A DNA stretch of 64,000 nucleotides from Sphingobacteriales bacterium (GCA_016235125.1 JACRLZ010000002.1:62001-126000), one strand, 5' to 3'; shown: positions 42,765 to 51,960, counted from the stretch's first letter. A program made the numbers and translations. Notes: generated by a model from the letters alone, not told the origin.

Positions 42765-43715
42765 TTAATATCCGGCTCCAGATCCGGCAATATTCTCAAT
42801 CGGGTGCCAGGTGGTTTTTATTTCCTGAGTATCCATAATAAAGTAAGGTGATTGGCCTTCATCCGTATTCCATTTCACTTTATCATAAAAGAAAATGCGT
42901 TTCAGATTCAGGGCACTTTTTTCCCGCATCATTTTCTGTACATCAGAATTGCTTTCGCAATAAATGGTTGCATTCACATCCATATGATCAACAAACCAAC
43001 TGGTCAGTTCAGAAGGTTTGCCTGTTAAAATATTGACAACTCCTCCGGGTAGGTCTGAAGAATTCAATACTTCAGCAAAAGTGACCGAACAAAGCGGCTT
43101 CGTTTCTGATGCCAGCACAATACAAGTGTTTCCTCCGGCAATAACAGGAGCAATTACAGAAACCAATCCAAGTAATGAATCGGCTTGTGGGGCGATTATA
43201 GAAACAACTCCTGTTGGTTCGGGAACTGAAAAATTAAAATGAGAAGTTGCAACCGGGTTTACTGCACTATAGATCTGTTGATACTTATCGCACCAGCCGG
43301 CATAATAAATGAGGCGGTCAATAGCAAGATTTACTTCTTTCTCTGCTTTTGCTTTAGTTGAATCCTGTTGGATTAATTCTTCAATGAACTGTGCTTTTCT
43401 TCCTTCCAGCATTTCGGCCATGCGATAAAGTATCTGGCCACGGTTGAAAGCGGCTCTTCCGCTCCAGCCGCTTGCAGCGCCTCTTGCTGCCACCACAGCA
43501 TCCCGAAAATCTTTTCTTGAACTAAGACAAACATTGGCCAGCTTTTTTCCTGAAGCATTCGTAGGTTGATAATATCTTCCTGATTCGGTCCGGGGAAATT
43601 GCCCGCCGATATAAATTTTATAGGTCTTCAAAACTTCTAATCTTTTGGAAGAAGTTTTTTTCTCTAAACCATTCTCGCTGATGGTGAGAGATGATTTTTT
43701 TATTGTTTTCTCCAT
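42765..43715 (-). CDS. Non-catalytic aldehyde dehydrogenase-like protein
   Basis: 316 residues from the ATG at 43715 (MEKTIKKSS). It matches the N-terminal NAD-binding half of ALDHs (IYIGGQFPRTESGRYYQPTNASG, YYAGWCDKYQQIYSAVNPV, LPGGVVNILTG), but ends where the catalytic domain should begin: there is no catalytic Cys motif and no GGK/E motif. The C-terminal 50 residues (LKRIFFYDKVKWNTDEGQSPYFIMDTQEIKTTWHPIENI) are peculiar. No continuation is seen in other frames. It follows a full-length ALDH gene, so the pair resembles a split form of ALDH16, in which an active and an inactive ALDH domain are fused. A partner or scaffold role is inference. Confidence 0.8.
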   Translation of the reverse strand: MEKTIKKSSLTISENGLEKKTSSKRLEVLKTYKIYIGGQFPRTESGRYYQPTNASGKKLANVCLSSRKDFRDAVVAARGAASGWSGRAAFNRGQILYRMAEMLEGRKAQFIEELIQQDSTKAKAEKEVNLAIDRLIYYAGWCDKYQQIYSAVNPVATSHFNFSVPEPTGVVSIIAPQADSLLGLVSVIAPVIAGGNTCIVLASETKPLCSVTFAEVLNSSDLPGGVVNILTGKPSELTSWFVDHMDVNATIYCESNSDVQKMMREKSALNLKRIFFYDKVKWNTDEGQSPYFIMDTQEIKTTWHPIENIAGSGAGY

Positions 43716-43727
43716 AAAATTATTTTT

Positions 43728-43781
43728 GCCACTGAAGCACTGAGGCACAGAAATTTTTCAGTATTTCTGTGTCTCAGTGGC
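43728..43781. repeat. Inverted heptad repeat between the two ALDH genes
   Basis: GCCACTGA... (43728-43754) and ATTTCTGTGTCTCAGTGGC (43763-43781) pair with a shift. Successive 7-bp blocks (ACTGAAG, CACTGAG, GCACAGA) show the period. Both ALDH genes have such an element just upstream; both longer ORFs would include it in the protein, hence the later starts. Confidence 0.75.
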
Positions 43782-43785
43782 TGTA

Positions 43786-45315
43786 TTAATTTACAAGATT
43801 CAAGTACGGCAGCAATCCATGCAATCCGCCCTCTCTGCCAAAACCACTTTCTTTATATCCGCCGAAAGGAGAGGAGGGATCGAATTTGTTGAAAGTATTT
43901 GCCCAAACCACACCTGCCCTCATTCTTCTTGTCATGTTGAAAATTTTAGAACCCTTATCTGTCCATACACCTGCACTTAAACCATAAGGACTGTTATTTG
44001 CTTTTTCTATCACTTCGTCATCTGTACGGAATGTAAGGATAGCCAGCACCGGTCCAAAAATTTCTTCCTGTGCAATGCGGTTGCTTTGGGCTACGTTTGT
44101 AAACAGGGTAGGCCTGCACCAAAAACCTCTGCCCGGTAATGAACAACTGCTCTGATACATTTCAGCGCCTTCTTTTTTACCAATGTCAAGGTATTTATGA
44201 ATCGTTTCAAGCTGCTGCCTTGAATTGATAGCGCCGATATCAGTGTTTTTATCAAGCGGATCACCGACAATAAGTGATTCAATCCGGTCTCTTAATTTTT
44301 TTATCACTTGTTTAGCTATTGATTCCTGCACATACAATCTTGAGCCGGCACAACACACATGTCCCTGGTTAAAATAAATTCCGTTGATGACACCTTCCAC
44401 GGCCTGGTCAATCGGGGCATCTTCAAAAATAATATTGGCAGCTTTACCACCCAGTTCCAGTGTTGCTTTTTTATTTGTTCCGGCAATGGCCCGTTGAATA
44501 ATTTTACCCACATCAGTAGAACCGGTGAAAGCGATCTTATTAATGTCAGGATGATTAACGATAGCAGCACCTGTAGCGCCTGCACCTGTAACTATATTCA
44601 CTACTCCGGGAGGTAAATCAGATTCCTGTATTATTTCTGCCAATTTTAATGCTGTAAGCGGAGTTGTTTCGGCAGGTTTTAGAACAACTGTATTCCCTGT
44701 TGCGATAGCAGGCGCTATTTTCCATGCTGCCATCAGCAAAGGAAAATTCCAGGGGATGATTTGCCCCGCAACACCGAGGGACTCTGTTTTACGATTTGGG
44801 AAAGCATATTCTAATTTATCGGCCCAGCCGGCATAATAAAAGAAATGATTGGCTGCTGTAGGCACATCAAAATCTCTGCTCTCTCTAATTGGTTTACCCC
44901 CATCAAGTGATTCTATTATTGCCAGTTCCCTTGCTTTTTCCTGAATCATCCTGGAAATGCGAAAAACATATTTGGCCCTTTCTTTTGCCGGCATTTTTTT
45001 CCACACTTTTTCGTATGCGGTTCTGGCTGCTTTTACGGCTTTATCCACATCAGCAACATTTGCTTCTGCCACTTCACTTAGCTTTTCTTCATTGGCTGGA
45101 TTGATGGTGTCAAAATACCCGCCCGAACGACTGTCATCGTTCAGTCGGGCGGGCTTTCCACCCGATGGCTTCACCCATTCACCGTTAATAAATAAATCAT
45201 ATTGTTTATTAATGGTCGCAGCGCTTTTGCTTTCCGGTGCCGGCGCATAACTCCAACTTGTATCAAAATTTAATTTGATGGTATTGGATTTCTTTTTTGA
45301 AATTGTTTTTGCCAT
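43786..45315 (-). CDS. Aldehyde dehydrogenase
   Basis: 509 residues from the ATG at 45315 (MAKTISKKK). NAD-dependent oxidation of an aldehyde. QIIPWNFPLLMAAWKIAPAIATGNTVVLKPAE, IAFTGSTDVGKII, LELGGKAANIIFED (general base Glu) and NQGHVCCAGSR (catalytic Cys) are intact. Residues about 53-64 (PARLNDDSRSGG) are encoded by a 36-bp palindrome (45118-45153) inserted between GGK and YFDTINPANE. It sits between deoC and the inactive ALDH-like gene; with deoC it could oxidise acetaldehyde from deoxyribose-5-phosphate. Confidence 0.95.
   Translation of the reverse strand: MAKTISKKKSNTIKLNFDTSWSYAPAPESKSAATINKQYDLFINGEWVKPSGGKPARLNDDSRSGGYFDTINPANEEKLSEVAEANVADVDKAVKAARTAYEKVWKKMPAKERAKYVFRISRMIQEKARELAIIESLDGGKPIRESRDFDVPTAANHFFYYAGWADKLEYAFPNRKTESLGVAGQIIPWNFPLLMAAWKIAPAIATGNTVVLKPAETTPLTALKLAEIIQESDLPPGVVNIVTGAGATGAAIVNHPDINKIAFTGSTDVGKIIQRAIAGTNKKATLELGGKAANIIFEDAPIDQAVEGVINGIYFNQGHVCCAGSRLYVQESIAKQVIKKLRDRIESLIVGDPLDKNTDIGAINSRQQLETIHKYLDIGKKEGAEMYQSSCSLPGRGFWCRPTLFTNVAQSNRIAQEEIFGPVLAILTFRTDDEVIEKANNSPYGLSAGVWTDKGSKIFNMTRRMRAGVVWANTFNKFDPSSPFGGYKESGFGREGGLHGLLPYLNLVN
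45118..45153. repeat. 36-bp palindromic element inserted in frame in the ALDH gene
   Basis: The outer arms CCCGCCCGA and TCGGGCGGG and the inner arms CGACTG and CAGTCG form an imperfect hairpin. The length is exactly 12 codons, so the frame is kept. Confidence 0.85.
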
Positions 45316-45327
45316 AAATATGTTTTT

Positions 45328-45384
45328 GTCACTGAAACACAGAGACACAGAATTTTTTTCTCAGTGTTTCAGTGTTTCTGTGGC
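45328..45384. repeat. Inverted heptad repeat between deoC and the ALDH gene
   Basis: CACTGAA, ACACAGA, GACACAG (from 45330) and TCAGTGT, TTCAGTG, TTTCTGT (from 45361) are 7-bp units that pair with each other; related to the element at 43728-43781. Confidence 0.75.
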
Positions 45385-45387
45385 ATA

Positions 45388-46308
45388 TTAATCCACGGAA
45401 AAATAATTCGCCGCCTGATAAACCCCCGTTTTCTCTTTCACAATCTGCATCAGCACATCATTGGCCAGGCTACTGGCGCCAAAACGGAACCACTCATTCG
45501 TCAGCCAATCTTCGCCCAGCACTTCTTTTACCATCACTAAATAATGTAAAGCCAGTTTTGACTTAGAAATACCACCAGCTGGTTTCATTCCCACCATTCT
45601 TCCCGTTTTATAATAATAATCTCTAATCGCTTCGAGCATCACTAATGTTACCGGCATCGTGGCTGCTGGTTGAATTTTTCCAGTTGATGTCTTTATAAAA
45701 TCGGCGCCGGCATGCATGGCAATATCGCTGGCCCTTCTTACTTTATCCATTGTTCCCAGTTCGCCGGTTTCTAAAATCACTTTCAGTCTTGCATCACTAC
45801 AAGCTTCTTTGATAGCTGCAATTTCATCAAACACAAAATTGTATTCACCTGCATGAAACTTTCCCCGGCTGATAACCATATCCACTTCATCCGCCCCTTC
45901 GTTCACTGCGTATTTTGTATCCCGGATCTTTACATCTCTTGGCGCCTGCCCGCTTGGGAAAGCGGTCGCTACTGAAGCTACTTTTATTCCTGAATTCCCC
46001 AATGCTTTTTTTGCCACTTTTACCATGCTTGGATAAACACAAACTGCCGCCACAGTTGGAATATCCGGTACAGCATCATGCGGATGAATGGCTTTGTAGC
46101 AGAGTTGTTTCACTTTGCCGTCAGTATCTTTTCCCTCCAGGGTGGTAAGGTCAATCATGTTCAGCACCAATTTCAAACCATTCAGTTTCGATTCTTTCTT
46201 GATACTTCTTTTTGTGAACCGGGAGGCTCTTTCTTCAGCCCCTACCTGGTCAATACGGGGTGAAAGGGAAAAATCAGGGATTGCAAATAAGGATTTGCTC
46301 CTTTTCAT
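45388..46308 (-). CDS. deoC: Deoxyribose-phosphate aldolase, long (DERA-like) form
   Basis: 306 residues from the ATG at 46308 (MKRSKSLFAI); the frame is open 24 nt further to a TTG. Cleaves deoxyribose-5-phosphate to glyceraldehyde-3-phosphate and acetaldehyde. Diagnostic parts are IDLTTLEGKDTDGKVKQLCYKA, VCVYP, VASVATAFPSGQ, ADEVDMVISRG, the Schiff-base lysine segment GADFIKTSTGK and VGMKPAGGI. Longer than the 220-260 residues of E. coli-type DeoC and close to the human-type enzyme. With the downstream ALDH it suits nucleoside salvage in which acetaldehyde is detoxified to acetate. Confidence 0.95.
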   Translation of the reverse strand: MKRSKSLFAIPDFSLSPRIDQVGAEERASRFTKRSIKKESKLNGLKLVLNMIDLTTLEGKDTDGKVKQLCYKAIHPHDAVPDIPTVAAVCVYPSMVKVAKKALGNSGIKVASVATAFPSGQAPRDVKIRDTKYAVNEGADEVDMVISRGKFHAGEYNFVFDEIAAIKEACSDARLKVILETGELGTMDKVRRASDIAMHAGADFIKTSTGKIQPAATMPVTLVMLEAIRDYYYKTGRMVGMKPAGGISKSKLALHYLVMVKEVLGEDWLTNEWFRFGASSLANDVLMQIVKEKTGVYQAANYFSVD

Positions 46309-46329
46309 ACATCCAAAATTGATGAAAGC

Positions 46330-46337
46330 CAAAGGTA
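46330..46337 (-). promoter_or_regulatory. -7 promoter box for deoC
   Basis: The minus strand reads TACCTTTG, about 20 nt upstream of the ATG at 46308. It also argues against the TTG start at 46332, which lies in the box. Confidence 0.55.
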
Positions 46338-46458
46338 ACCAAAGTTCCCGGGAAAGGGTAATGACCGTTTTTTCGTCTTATAAAGGCCACTTATCATTTT
46401 ATAAACCAGTTTAAGCCGGATTACCTTAAATTCGGCTTCTTTAAAAAAAATAACTGCA

Positions 46459-49400
46459 ATGAGAAAACTCAGATTCTTTGCAGGACTGAGTTGGGTTCTG
46501 ATCTCCTGCAATTCATTGATTGCGCAACCCACCTTTCCTGAAAATGGCGTAGCCGATCCACGGCATGGCTATTACGCTTTTACCCATGCTACCATTATGA
46601 AAGATGGAGCTACTTCTCTTACCGATGCTACCCTTGTAATTAAGGATGGTAAAATTATTTCAGTAGGTGCTGGTCTTGCTGTGCCGGCGGGAGCTGTAGA
46701 AGTGGATTGTAAGGGTAAATACATTTATCCTTCGTTTATCGACATTTATTCTGATTACGGCACACCACAGCGCCAGCAAACCGGTGGGGGTGGTTTTTTT
46801 AATTTCAATCAGCCGATCCAGACTGAGTCAAACACCAAAGGACCTTATGGCTGGAACCAGGCTATAAAATCGGATGTGGATGTTTACAAGGTTTTTAATG
46901 TAAACGATGCAAATGCAAAACCCATGCGTGAAGCAGGATTCGGCGCTGTGCTTACTCATGTAAAAGATGGAGTGGCAAGAGGAACAGGCGCCGTAGTGAC
47001 ATTGGCAAACGAGAAAGAAAATATGGTCATCCTGAAGGAAAAGGCATCAGCCAATTATTCTTTCAATAAAGGAACATCGCAACAGGCTTATCCCAGTTCT
47101 ATGATGGGATATATCGCTTTGCTTCGCCAGACATACCTGGATGCCCAGTGGTATAAATCAAAACCCTGGCAGGAGGGTTTCAACGCCACACTGCAATCAT
47201 GGAATGATAATCAGAACCTGCCGCAAATATTTGAAGCAGGTGATAAATGGAATGATTTAAGAGCTGATAAAATAGGGGATGAGTTTGGAGTGCAATACAT
47301 AATTAAGGCGGGACAAAACGAATACCAACGCATCAAAGAAATGAAAGCCACCAATGCAACATTCATTCTTCCGCTTAACTATCCGCAGGCGCAGGACGTG
47401 GAAGACCCCAATGATGCAAAACTCGTTTCATTGGAAGATATGAAGCATTGGGAGCTGGCGCCTACAGAATGTGCTGCATTTGAAAAAGCAGGAATACCTT
47501 TTTGTTTAACTACTGCTGATTTAAGAAGTCCGTCCAGCTTCTGGACCAATCTTCGCAAAGCAATGGAGTATGGATTAAGTGAAGCGAAAGCGATAGAGGC
47601 ATTGACAAAAACACCTGCAATGACTTTAGGAATTTATGACAGAGTAGGTAGTTTGGATGCAGGAAAAATTGCAAACTTCTTAGTTACCAACGGCCCCATC
47701 TTTGGTGAAAAAACAAACATTCTCTACAACTACATACAGGGAATTAAGTACAGTGTAAAAACGGAAGACAATATTGCAGGTACTTATAATGTCACTGTTA
47801 ATACACCTTCAGGTACTGAAACTTATACTCTTGATGTAAAGAGTATGACATCGGCAACCATGTGGGGCAAGGATACAATGAACACCAAATTCAGTTTTGA
47901 TGGCAAGCAAATAAAACTGGCTTATGCTCCAATGCCGAAGAGACAAAGACCACAAATGCCGGCTGGAACTGATAGCACCAGAAGAACAAGTGGATTTCCT
48001 GCAGGATTTGGTCGGGGAGGAACGACAACTCCTGAACTTCCTGCTAATGCAACAAGATTAGGTGGCATCAGCAACGGTACTGAATGGAATGGAACAGGAC
48101 TGGATTCATTGGGCAATAGTCTTACATGGACTGCTGTATTTGTAAAAACGGCTGAAGTAAAATCTGATAGTGTGAAGAAAAAAGAAGTTCCGGTTGTAGG
48201 AAAAGTAATTTATCCCTTCATGCCTTTTGGCAATGATGAAGAACATTTGCCTAAGCAGGAAACCATTCTGATCAAAAATGCAACTGTATGGACAAGTGAG
48301 AAAGATGGGATATTACAAAATACAGATGTTTTATTGAAAGGAGGAAAGATAGCAGCCATTGGAAAAAACCTGAATGAACCCGGAGCAAAGATAATTGACG
48401 GAACCGGTAAACATGTATCCCCGGGCATTATTGATGAACACTCACATATTGCCGCAGCCTCTATCAATGAAGGGGCACAATCAGTGACATCTGAAGTGAG
48501 AATTGGTGACAACGTCATGCCGGACGATATAAATATCTATCGCCAGTTAAGTGGAGGTGTTACATCTTCTCATATTCTTCATGGTTCCGCTAACCCGATT
48601 GGTGGGCAAACTCAGCTACTGAAACTCCGCTGGGGCGCCAATGCCGAGGATATGAAATTTAAAGACTGGACAGGCCAGATAAAATTTGCATTGGGAGAAA
48701 ACGTAAAGCGTTCCAACTTCAACATTCCCGGTGGCAATACAAGGTATCCTGATACAAGAATGGGAGTGGAGCAGGTGTATGTGGATGCATTTAGCCGTGC
48801 AAAAGATTACAAAAAAGAATGGGATGAATACAATGCTGCAAAAGACAAACTGATAAAGGAGAAAAAACCATTGGCAGGATTAAACCCGCCCCGCCGTGAC
48901 CTGGAACTGGATGCGTTGGTTGAAATTTTAACTAATAAAAGATTTATTACCTGCCACTCTTATGTGCAAAGTGAGATTACAGGATTGATCGAAGTAGCTG
49001 AAAAGATGGGTTTTAAAGTGAATACGTTCACACACATATTGGAAGGATATAAAGTGGCCGACAGGATGCTGAAGCATGGCGCTAATGCTTCTACTTTCTC
49101 CGACTGGTGGGCCTATAAAATGGAAGTGGAAGATGCGATTCCCTATAATGCCGCCATTATGCACAAAGTAGGTTTGAATGTGGCAATCAATTCAGACGAT
49201 GCAGAAATGGCTAGAAGGCTGAACCAGGAGGCAGCCAAGACGATGAAATACGGAGGACTGAGCGCTGAAGAAGCGTTGGCGCTGGTTACTATCAATCCTG
49301 CTATTATGCTGCATGTAGATGACCGGGTGGGAAGTATTAAGGTGGGCAAAGATGCAGATGTAGTTGTTTGGAGTGACAGCCCGGTAAGCATTTATGCAAA

Positions 49401-49638
49401 ATCGCTTTATACTATTGTTGATGGGACTGTGTATTTTGACAGGCAGAAAGATGAACAAATGCAGAAAGATATTGAAGCAGAAAGGACAAGGCTGGTGAAG
49501 AAACTGAATGGCGAAAAAAGAAGTGGTTCACCAACCATTCCTGCCATACCAACCTATTCAATTATGCATACCTGCAGCGATCATGGGCATAGCCACGGTT
49601 TTCTTGTAATTGATGCGGATGAAATTGATAACAATTAA
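46459..49638 (+). CDS. Amidohydrolase family protein, two-domain, first domain degenerate
   Basis: 1059 residues; signal peptide ending SLIAQ, so periplasmic. Two amidohydrolase-like domains in tandem. In the first (about 30-440), the place of the HxH metal motif reads YIYPSFIDIYSDYG, with no His pair. The second (about 605-1000) has the motif VSPGIIDEHSHI, TCHSYVQSE, FTHILEGY and NSDDAEMARRL, so its metal site looks intact. The tail is His-rich (MHTCSDHGHSHG), possibly metal-binding. The next amidohydrolase gene follows after 12 bp. Substrate unknown; members act on amides, dipeptides or imides. Confidence 0.88.
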   Translation: MRKLRFFAGLSWVLISCNSLIAQPTFPENGVADPRHGYYAFTHATIMKDGATSLTDATLVIKDGKIISVGAGLAVPAGAVEVDCKGKYIYPSFIDIYSDYGTPQRQQTGGGGFFNFNQPIQTESNTKGPYGWNQAIKSDVDVYKVFNVNDANAKPMREAGFGAVLTHVKDGVARGTGAVVTLANEKENMVILKEKASANYSFNKGTSQQAYPSSMMGYIALLRQTYLDAQWYKSKPWQEGFNATLQSWNDNQNLPQIFEAGDKWNDLRADKIGDEFGVQYIIKAGQNEYQRIKEMKATNATFILPLNYPQAQDVEDPNDAKLVSLEDMKHWELAPTECAAFEKAGIPFCLTTADLRSPSSFWTNLRKAMEYGLSEAKAIEALTKTPAMTLGIYDRVGSLDAGKIANFLVTNGPIFGEKTNILYNYIQGIKYSVKTEDNIAGTYNVTVNTPSGTETYTLDVKSMTSATMWGKDTMNTKFSFDGKQIKLAYAPMPKRQRPQMPAGTDSTRRTSGFPAGFGRGGTTTPELPANATRLGGISNGTEWNGTGLDSLGNSLTWTAVFVKTAEVKSDSVKKKEVPVVGKVIYPFMPFGNDEEHLPKQETILIKNATVWTSEKDGILQNTDVLLKGGKIAAIGKNLNEPGAKIIDGTGKHVSPGIIDEHSHIAAASINEGAQSVTSEVRIGDNVMPDDINIYRQLSGGVTSSHILHGSANPIGGQTQLLKLRWGANAEDMKFKDWTGQIKFALGENVKRSNFNIPGGNTRYPDTRMGVEQVYVDAFSRAKDYKKEWDEYNAAKDKLIKEKKPLAGLNPPRRDLELDALVEILTNKRFITCHSYVQSEITGLIEVAEKMGFKVNTFTHILEGYKVADRMLKHGANASTFSDWWAYKMEVEDAIPYNAAIMHKVGLNVAINSDDAEMARRLNQEAAKTMKYGGLSAEEALALVTINPAIMLHVDDRVGSIKVGKDADVVVWSDSPVSIYAKSLYTIVDGTVYFDRQKDEQMQKDIEAERTRLVKKLNGEKRSGSPTIPAIPTYSIMHTCSDHGHSHGFLVIDADEIDNN

Positions 49639-49650
49639 AAATTTATATAG

Positions 49651-50991
49651 ATGAAAAAGATATTATCATTCATAATTACAATTGCATTTGGAACGGTGGC
49701 GTTTGCACAATCAAATGTGTTACCTGCGCCGGCACAGAAAGGAGTGATGTATGTAAAGAATGCTACGATACATGTAGGTAATGGGAAAGTAATTGAAAAT
49801 GGGGTTATCCAGGTCCGTGACGGAAAAATTGAAAAAGTGGGTAATGACATTACTATTCCTGCCGGCGAAACAAACGTAATTGATGCCAAAGGCAAACAAA
49901 TTTATCCTGGCCTTATCCTGCCCGTGAGTTCTCTGGGACTGATTGAAATCGGAGCCGTAAGGGCATCAAATGATGTAAGGGAGATGGGTGATCTGAATCC
50001 TAATGTCAGATCAATTGTTGCTTACAATACGGATTCTAAAGTTATCAATACACTGCGTTCAAATGGAGTTCTTGCTGCTAATATTGTTCCGCAGGGTAGT
50101 TTTCTTGCCGGTTCATCATCCCTTGTTCAGCTGGATGCATGGACATGGACTGATGCTGCAGTACAAATTGACGGCGGAATGCATTTATATATGCCTTCAT
50201 TGATTGCAAGGCCTGCTTTCGGCCGCTTTGGCGGTGGAATGCCCGGAGGCCCCAATGCTTCAGGTCAGCAAACGGACCCGGTAAAAGAAGGATTAGAAAA
50301 AATAGAAACCCTGAAAGCATTTTTCCGTGAAGCAAAAGCATACAACGCAGCCGCCATACATGATGAAACCAATCTGAAGTATGAAGCCGTCAGGAATTTG
50401 TTTGATAAAAAGCAAAAGTTTTATGTGCATGCCAACCAGGTAAAGCAAATGCTGGTGGCGCTTGATTTTATAAAAGAATTTGGTTTTGATGTAGTGATAG
50501 TAGGAGGCAGCGAAAGCTGGCAGATAGCTGATTTATTAAAACAACATAATGTTTCCGTCATTTTGCAGCAGATGCACAGCCTGCCCACTTCAAATGATGC
50601 TGATATAGACCAGCCCTACAAAGCTGCTGCGATTTTGCAAAAGGCCGGGGTTACATTTGCTATATCTGATGATGACAATCAAACCCGTGGAAGAAACCTT
50701 CCATTCAATGCGGGAACCGCTGTTACATATGGCTTATCAAAAGAAGAAGCACTGGCAGCGATTACTCTCAATGCTGCAAAAATTATGGGTGTGGCTGATA
50801 AAACCGGGAGTATCGAAGTGGGCAAGGAAGCTAACTTCATCATCAGTTCAGGTGATCTTCTTGATATGGGTACCAGCAATGTTACCGATGCATTTATCCA
50901 GGGAAGAAAAATAATTCTGGACGATAAGCAGAAACAACTGAATGACCGCTATGAGCAGAAATATGATTTAAAACCCAAAAAAGGATTTTAA
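49651..50991 (+). CDS. Amidohydrolase family protein lacking the HxH motif
   Basis: 446 residues; signal peptide ending VAFAQ. The composite-domain amidohydrolase fold is clear (IQVRDGKIEKVGNDITIPAGETNVIDAKGKQIYPGLI; KTGSIEVGKEANFII), but the HxH after PGL is replaced by LPVSSLGLIEIG. A later His (YVHANQ) and the Asp pair (ISDDD) remain. It may be a structural partner of the upstream two-domain protein rather than an active enzyme. Same operon, 12-bp gap. Confidence 0.88.
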   Translation: MKKILSFIITIAFGTVAFAQSNVLPAPAQKGVMYVKNATIHVGNGKVIENGVIQVRDGKIEKVGNDITIPAGETNVIDAKGKQIYPGLILPVSSLGLIEIGAVRASNDVREMGDLNPNVRSIVAYNTDSKVINTLRSNGVLAANIVPQGSFLAGSSSLVQLDAWTWTDAAVQIDGGMHLYMPSLIARPAFGRFGGGMPGGPNASGQQTDPVKEGLEKIETLKAFFREAKAYNAAAIHDETNLKYEAVRNLFDKKQKFYVHANQVKQMLVALDFIKEFGFDVVIVGGSESWQIADLLKQHNVSVILQQMHSLPTSNDADIDQPYKAAAILQKAGVTFAISDDDNQTRGRNLPFNAGTAVTYGLSKEEALAAITLNAAKIMGVADKTGSIEVGKEANFIISSGDLLDMGTSNVTDAFIQGRKIILDDKQKQLNDRYEQKYDLKPKKGF

Positions 50992-51009
50992 TTCAAGGAA
51001 GTGAATATA

Positions 51010-51039
51010 AAGGCGGACTGTTAAGAGCCCGCCTTTTTT
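51010..51039. terminator. Terminator after the amidohydrolase operon, overlapping the K+ channel stop
   Basis: A 10-bp stem with one mismatch (AAGGCGGACT 51010-51019 and AGCCCGCCTT 51026-51035) followed by a T run. The convergent K+ channel gene ends inside it (51021). Confidence 0.85.
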
Positions 51040-51884
51040 ATGCGGTCATGATTGTCGTCATCAAATTCCAAAGCTTCTCCGCAGTGCGGGCATTTATGTG
51101 TTTTCTTTGCTCTGGTTAACCTGAATTCATCAATAAACCCGGCAGTAATGATACCGGCAGGCAATGCAAAAAAAGCAACTCCGGTCAGCATGATGACAGA
51201 AGCTAATGCTTTTCCAAAATTAGTGACAGGGAACATATCTCCATAACCGGTTGTGGTAAGTGTGACGACAGACCACCATATTGTTTTAGGAATACTGGTG
51301 AACAGGCTTGCTTCTTGTCCGGGGGGGGGATGAAGATGTTCTGCAAAATACATCACACAGGAAGCGATGATAATCAAAAAAATTGCAAGGATAAAACTTA
51401 ACGCCAGTTCATTTGACCTCTTTTTAAAAACATTCATGATCATATGGGCTGACTTGGTATATGCTGTAAGCCTGAAGAGTCGGAAAAACCTGAGCAGGCG
51501 CAGCATTCGCAGCACTCTCAGGTCAAGACCTATAAAGGCATGCAGGTAGGAAGGAAGAATGGCCATAAGATCAATTAACGCAGCAGGTGATGCCATGTAT
51601 TTTAACCTGCCCCAGAAACTTCCTTTATACTTTTCTTCATGGTTGCTGCTCCAGACTCTTAAAACATATTCAACCGTAAAGATCCCTACGGAAATCCAAT
51701 CAAAGTAATAAAAGAAATCTTCATACGGGTCATGGATCCATTTTACCGTTTCCAGCATTACAGCTATTACATTCAGTATAATAAGGGTAACGATAAAAAC
51801 ATTGATCACTTTATCCCATCGTTTGTCACCTACAATTTCAGGGTGCAGCAGGCCATGAACTTTTTGTTTTGCTTTATGATACAT
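51021..51884 (-). CDS. Voltage-gated-like potassium channel
   Basis: 287 residues, six-helix Kv-type channel in the inner membrane. The S4 helix carries regularly spaced Arg (DLRVLRMLRLLRFFRLFRLT) and the pore loop has the K+ selectivity filter TTTGYGDMFP. The C-terminus (KCPHCGEALEFDDDNHDR) is a half zinc-ribbon-like motif. A run of nine C in the coding strand (51321-51329, HPPPGQ) lies in the S5-pore loop. Gating and regulation unknown. Confidence 0.93.
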   Translation of the reverse strand: MYHKAKQKVHGLLHPEIVGDKRWDKVINVFIVTLIILNVIAVMLETVKWIHDPYEDFFYYFDWISVGIFTVEYVLRVWSSNHEEKYKGSFWGRLKYMASPAALIDLMAILPSYLHAFIGLDLRVLRMLRLLRFFRLFRLTAYTKSAHMIMNVFKKRSNELALSFILAIFLIIIASCVMYFAEHLHPPPGQEASLFTSIPKTIWWSVVTLTTTGYGDMFPVTNFGKALASVIMLTGVAFFALPAGIITAGFIDEFRLTRAKKTHKCPHCGEALEFDDDNHDRIKKAGS

Positions 51885-51960
51885 GCCCGTCAGGTTTTGG
51901 TCGTCCTAAGATAAAGAATAATACAATTCGCATCCAGATGAATACTGATATTAAATACAA

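Noticed and set aside
42765..43715. Short ALDH considered as a frameshifted pseudogene
   Set aside because: No catalytic-domain sequence is found in other frames downstream; the SPOR gene begins 31 bp later and the C-terminal tail is ordinary coding sequence.
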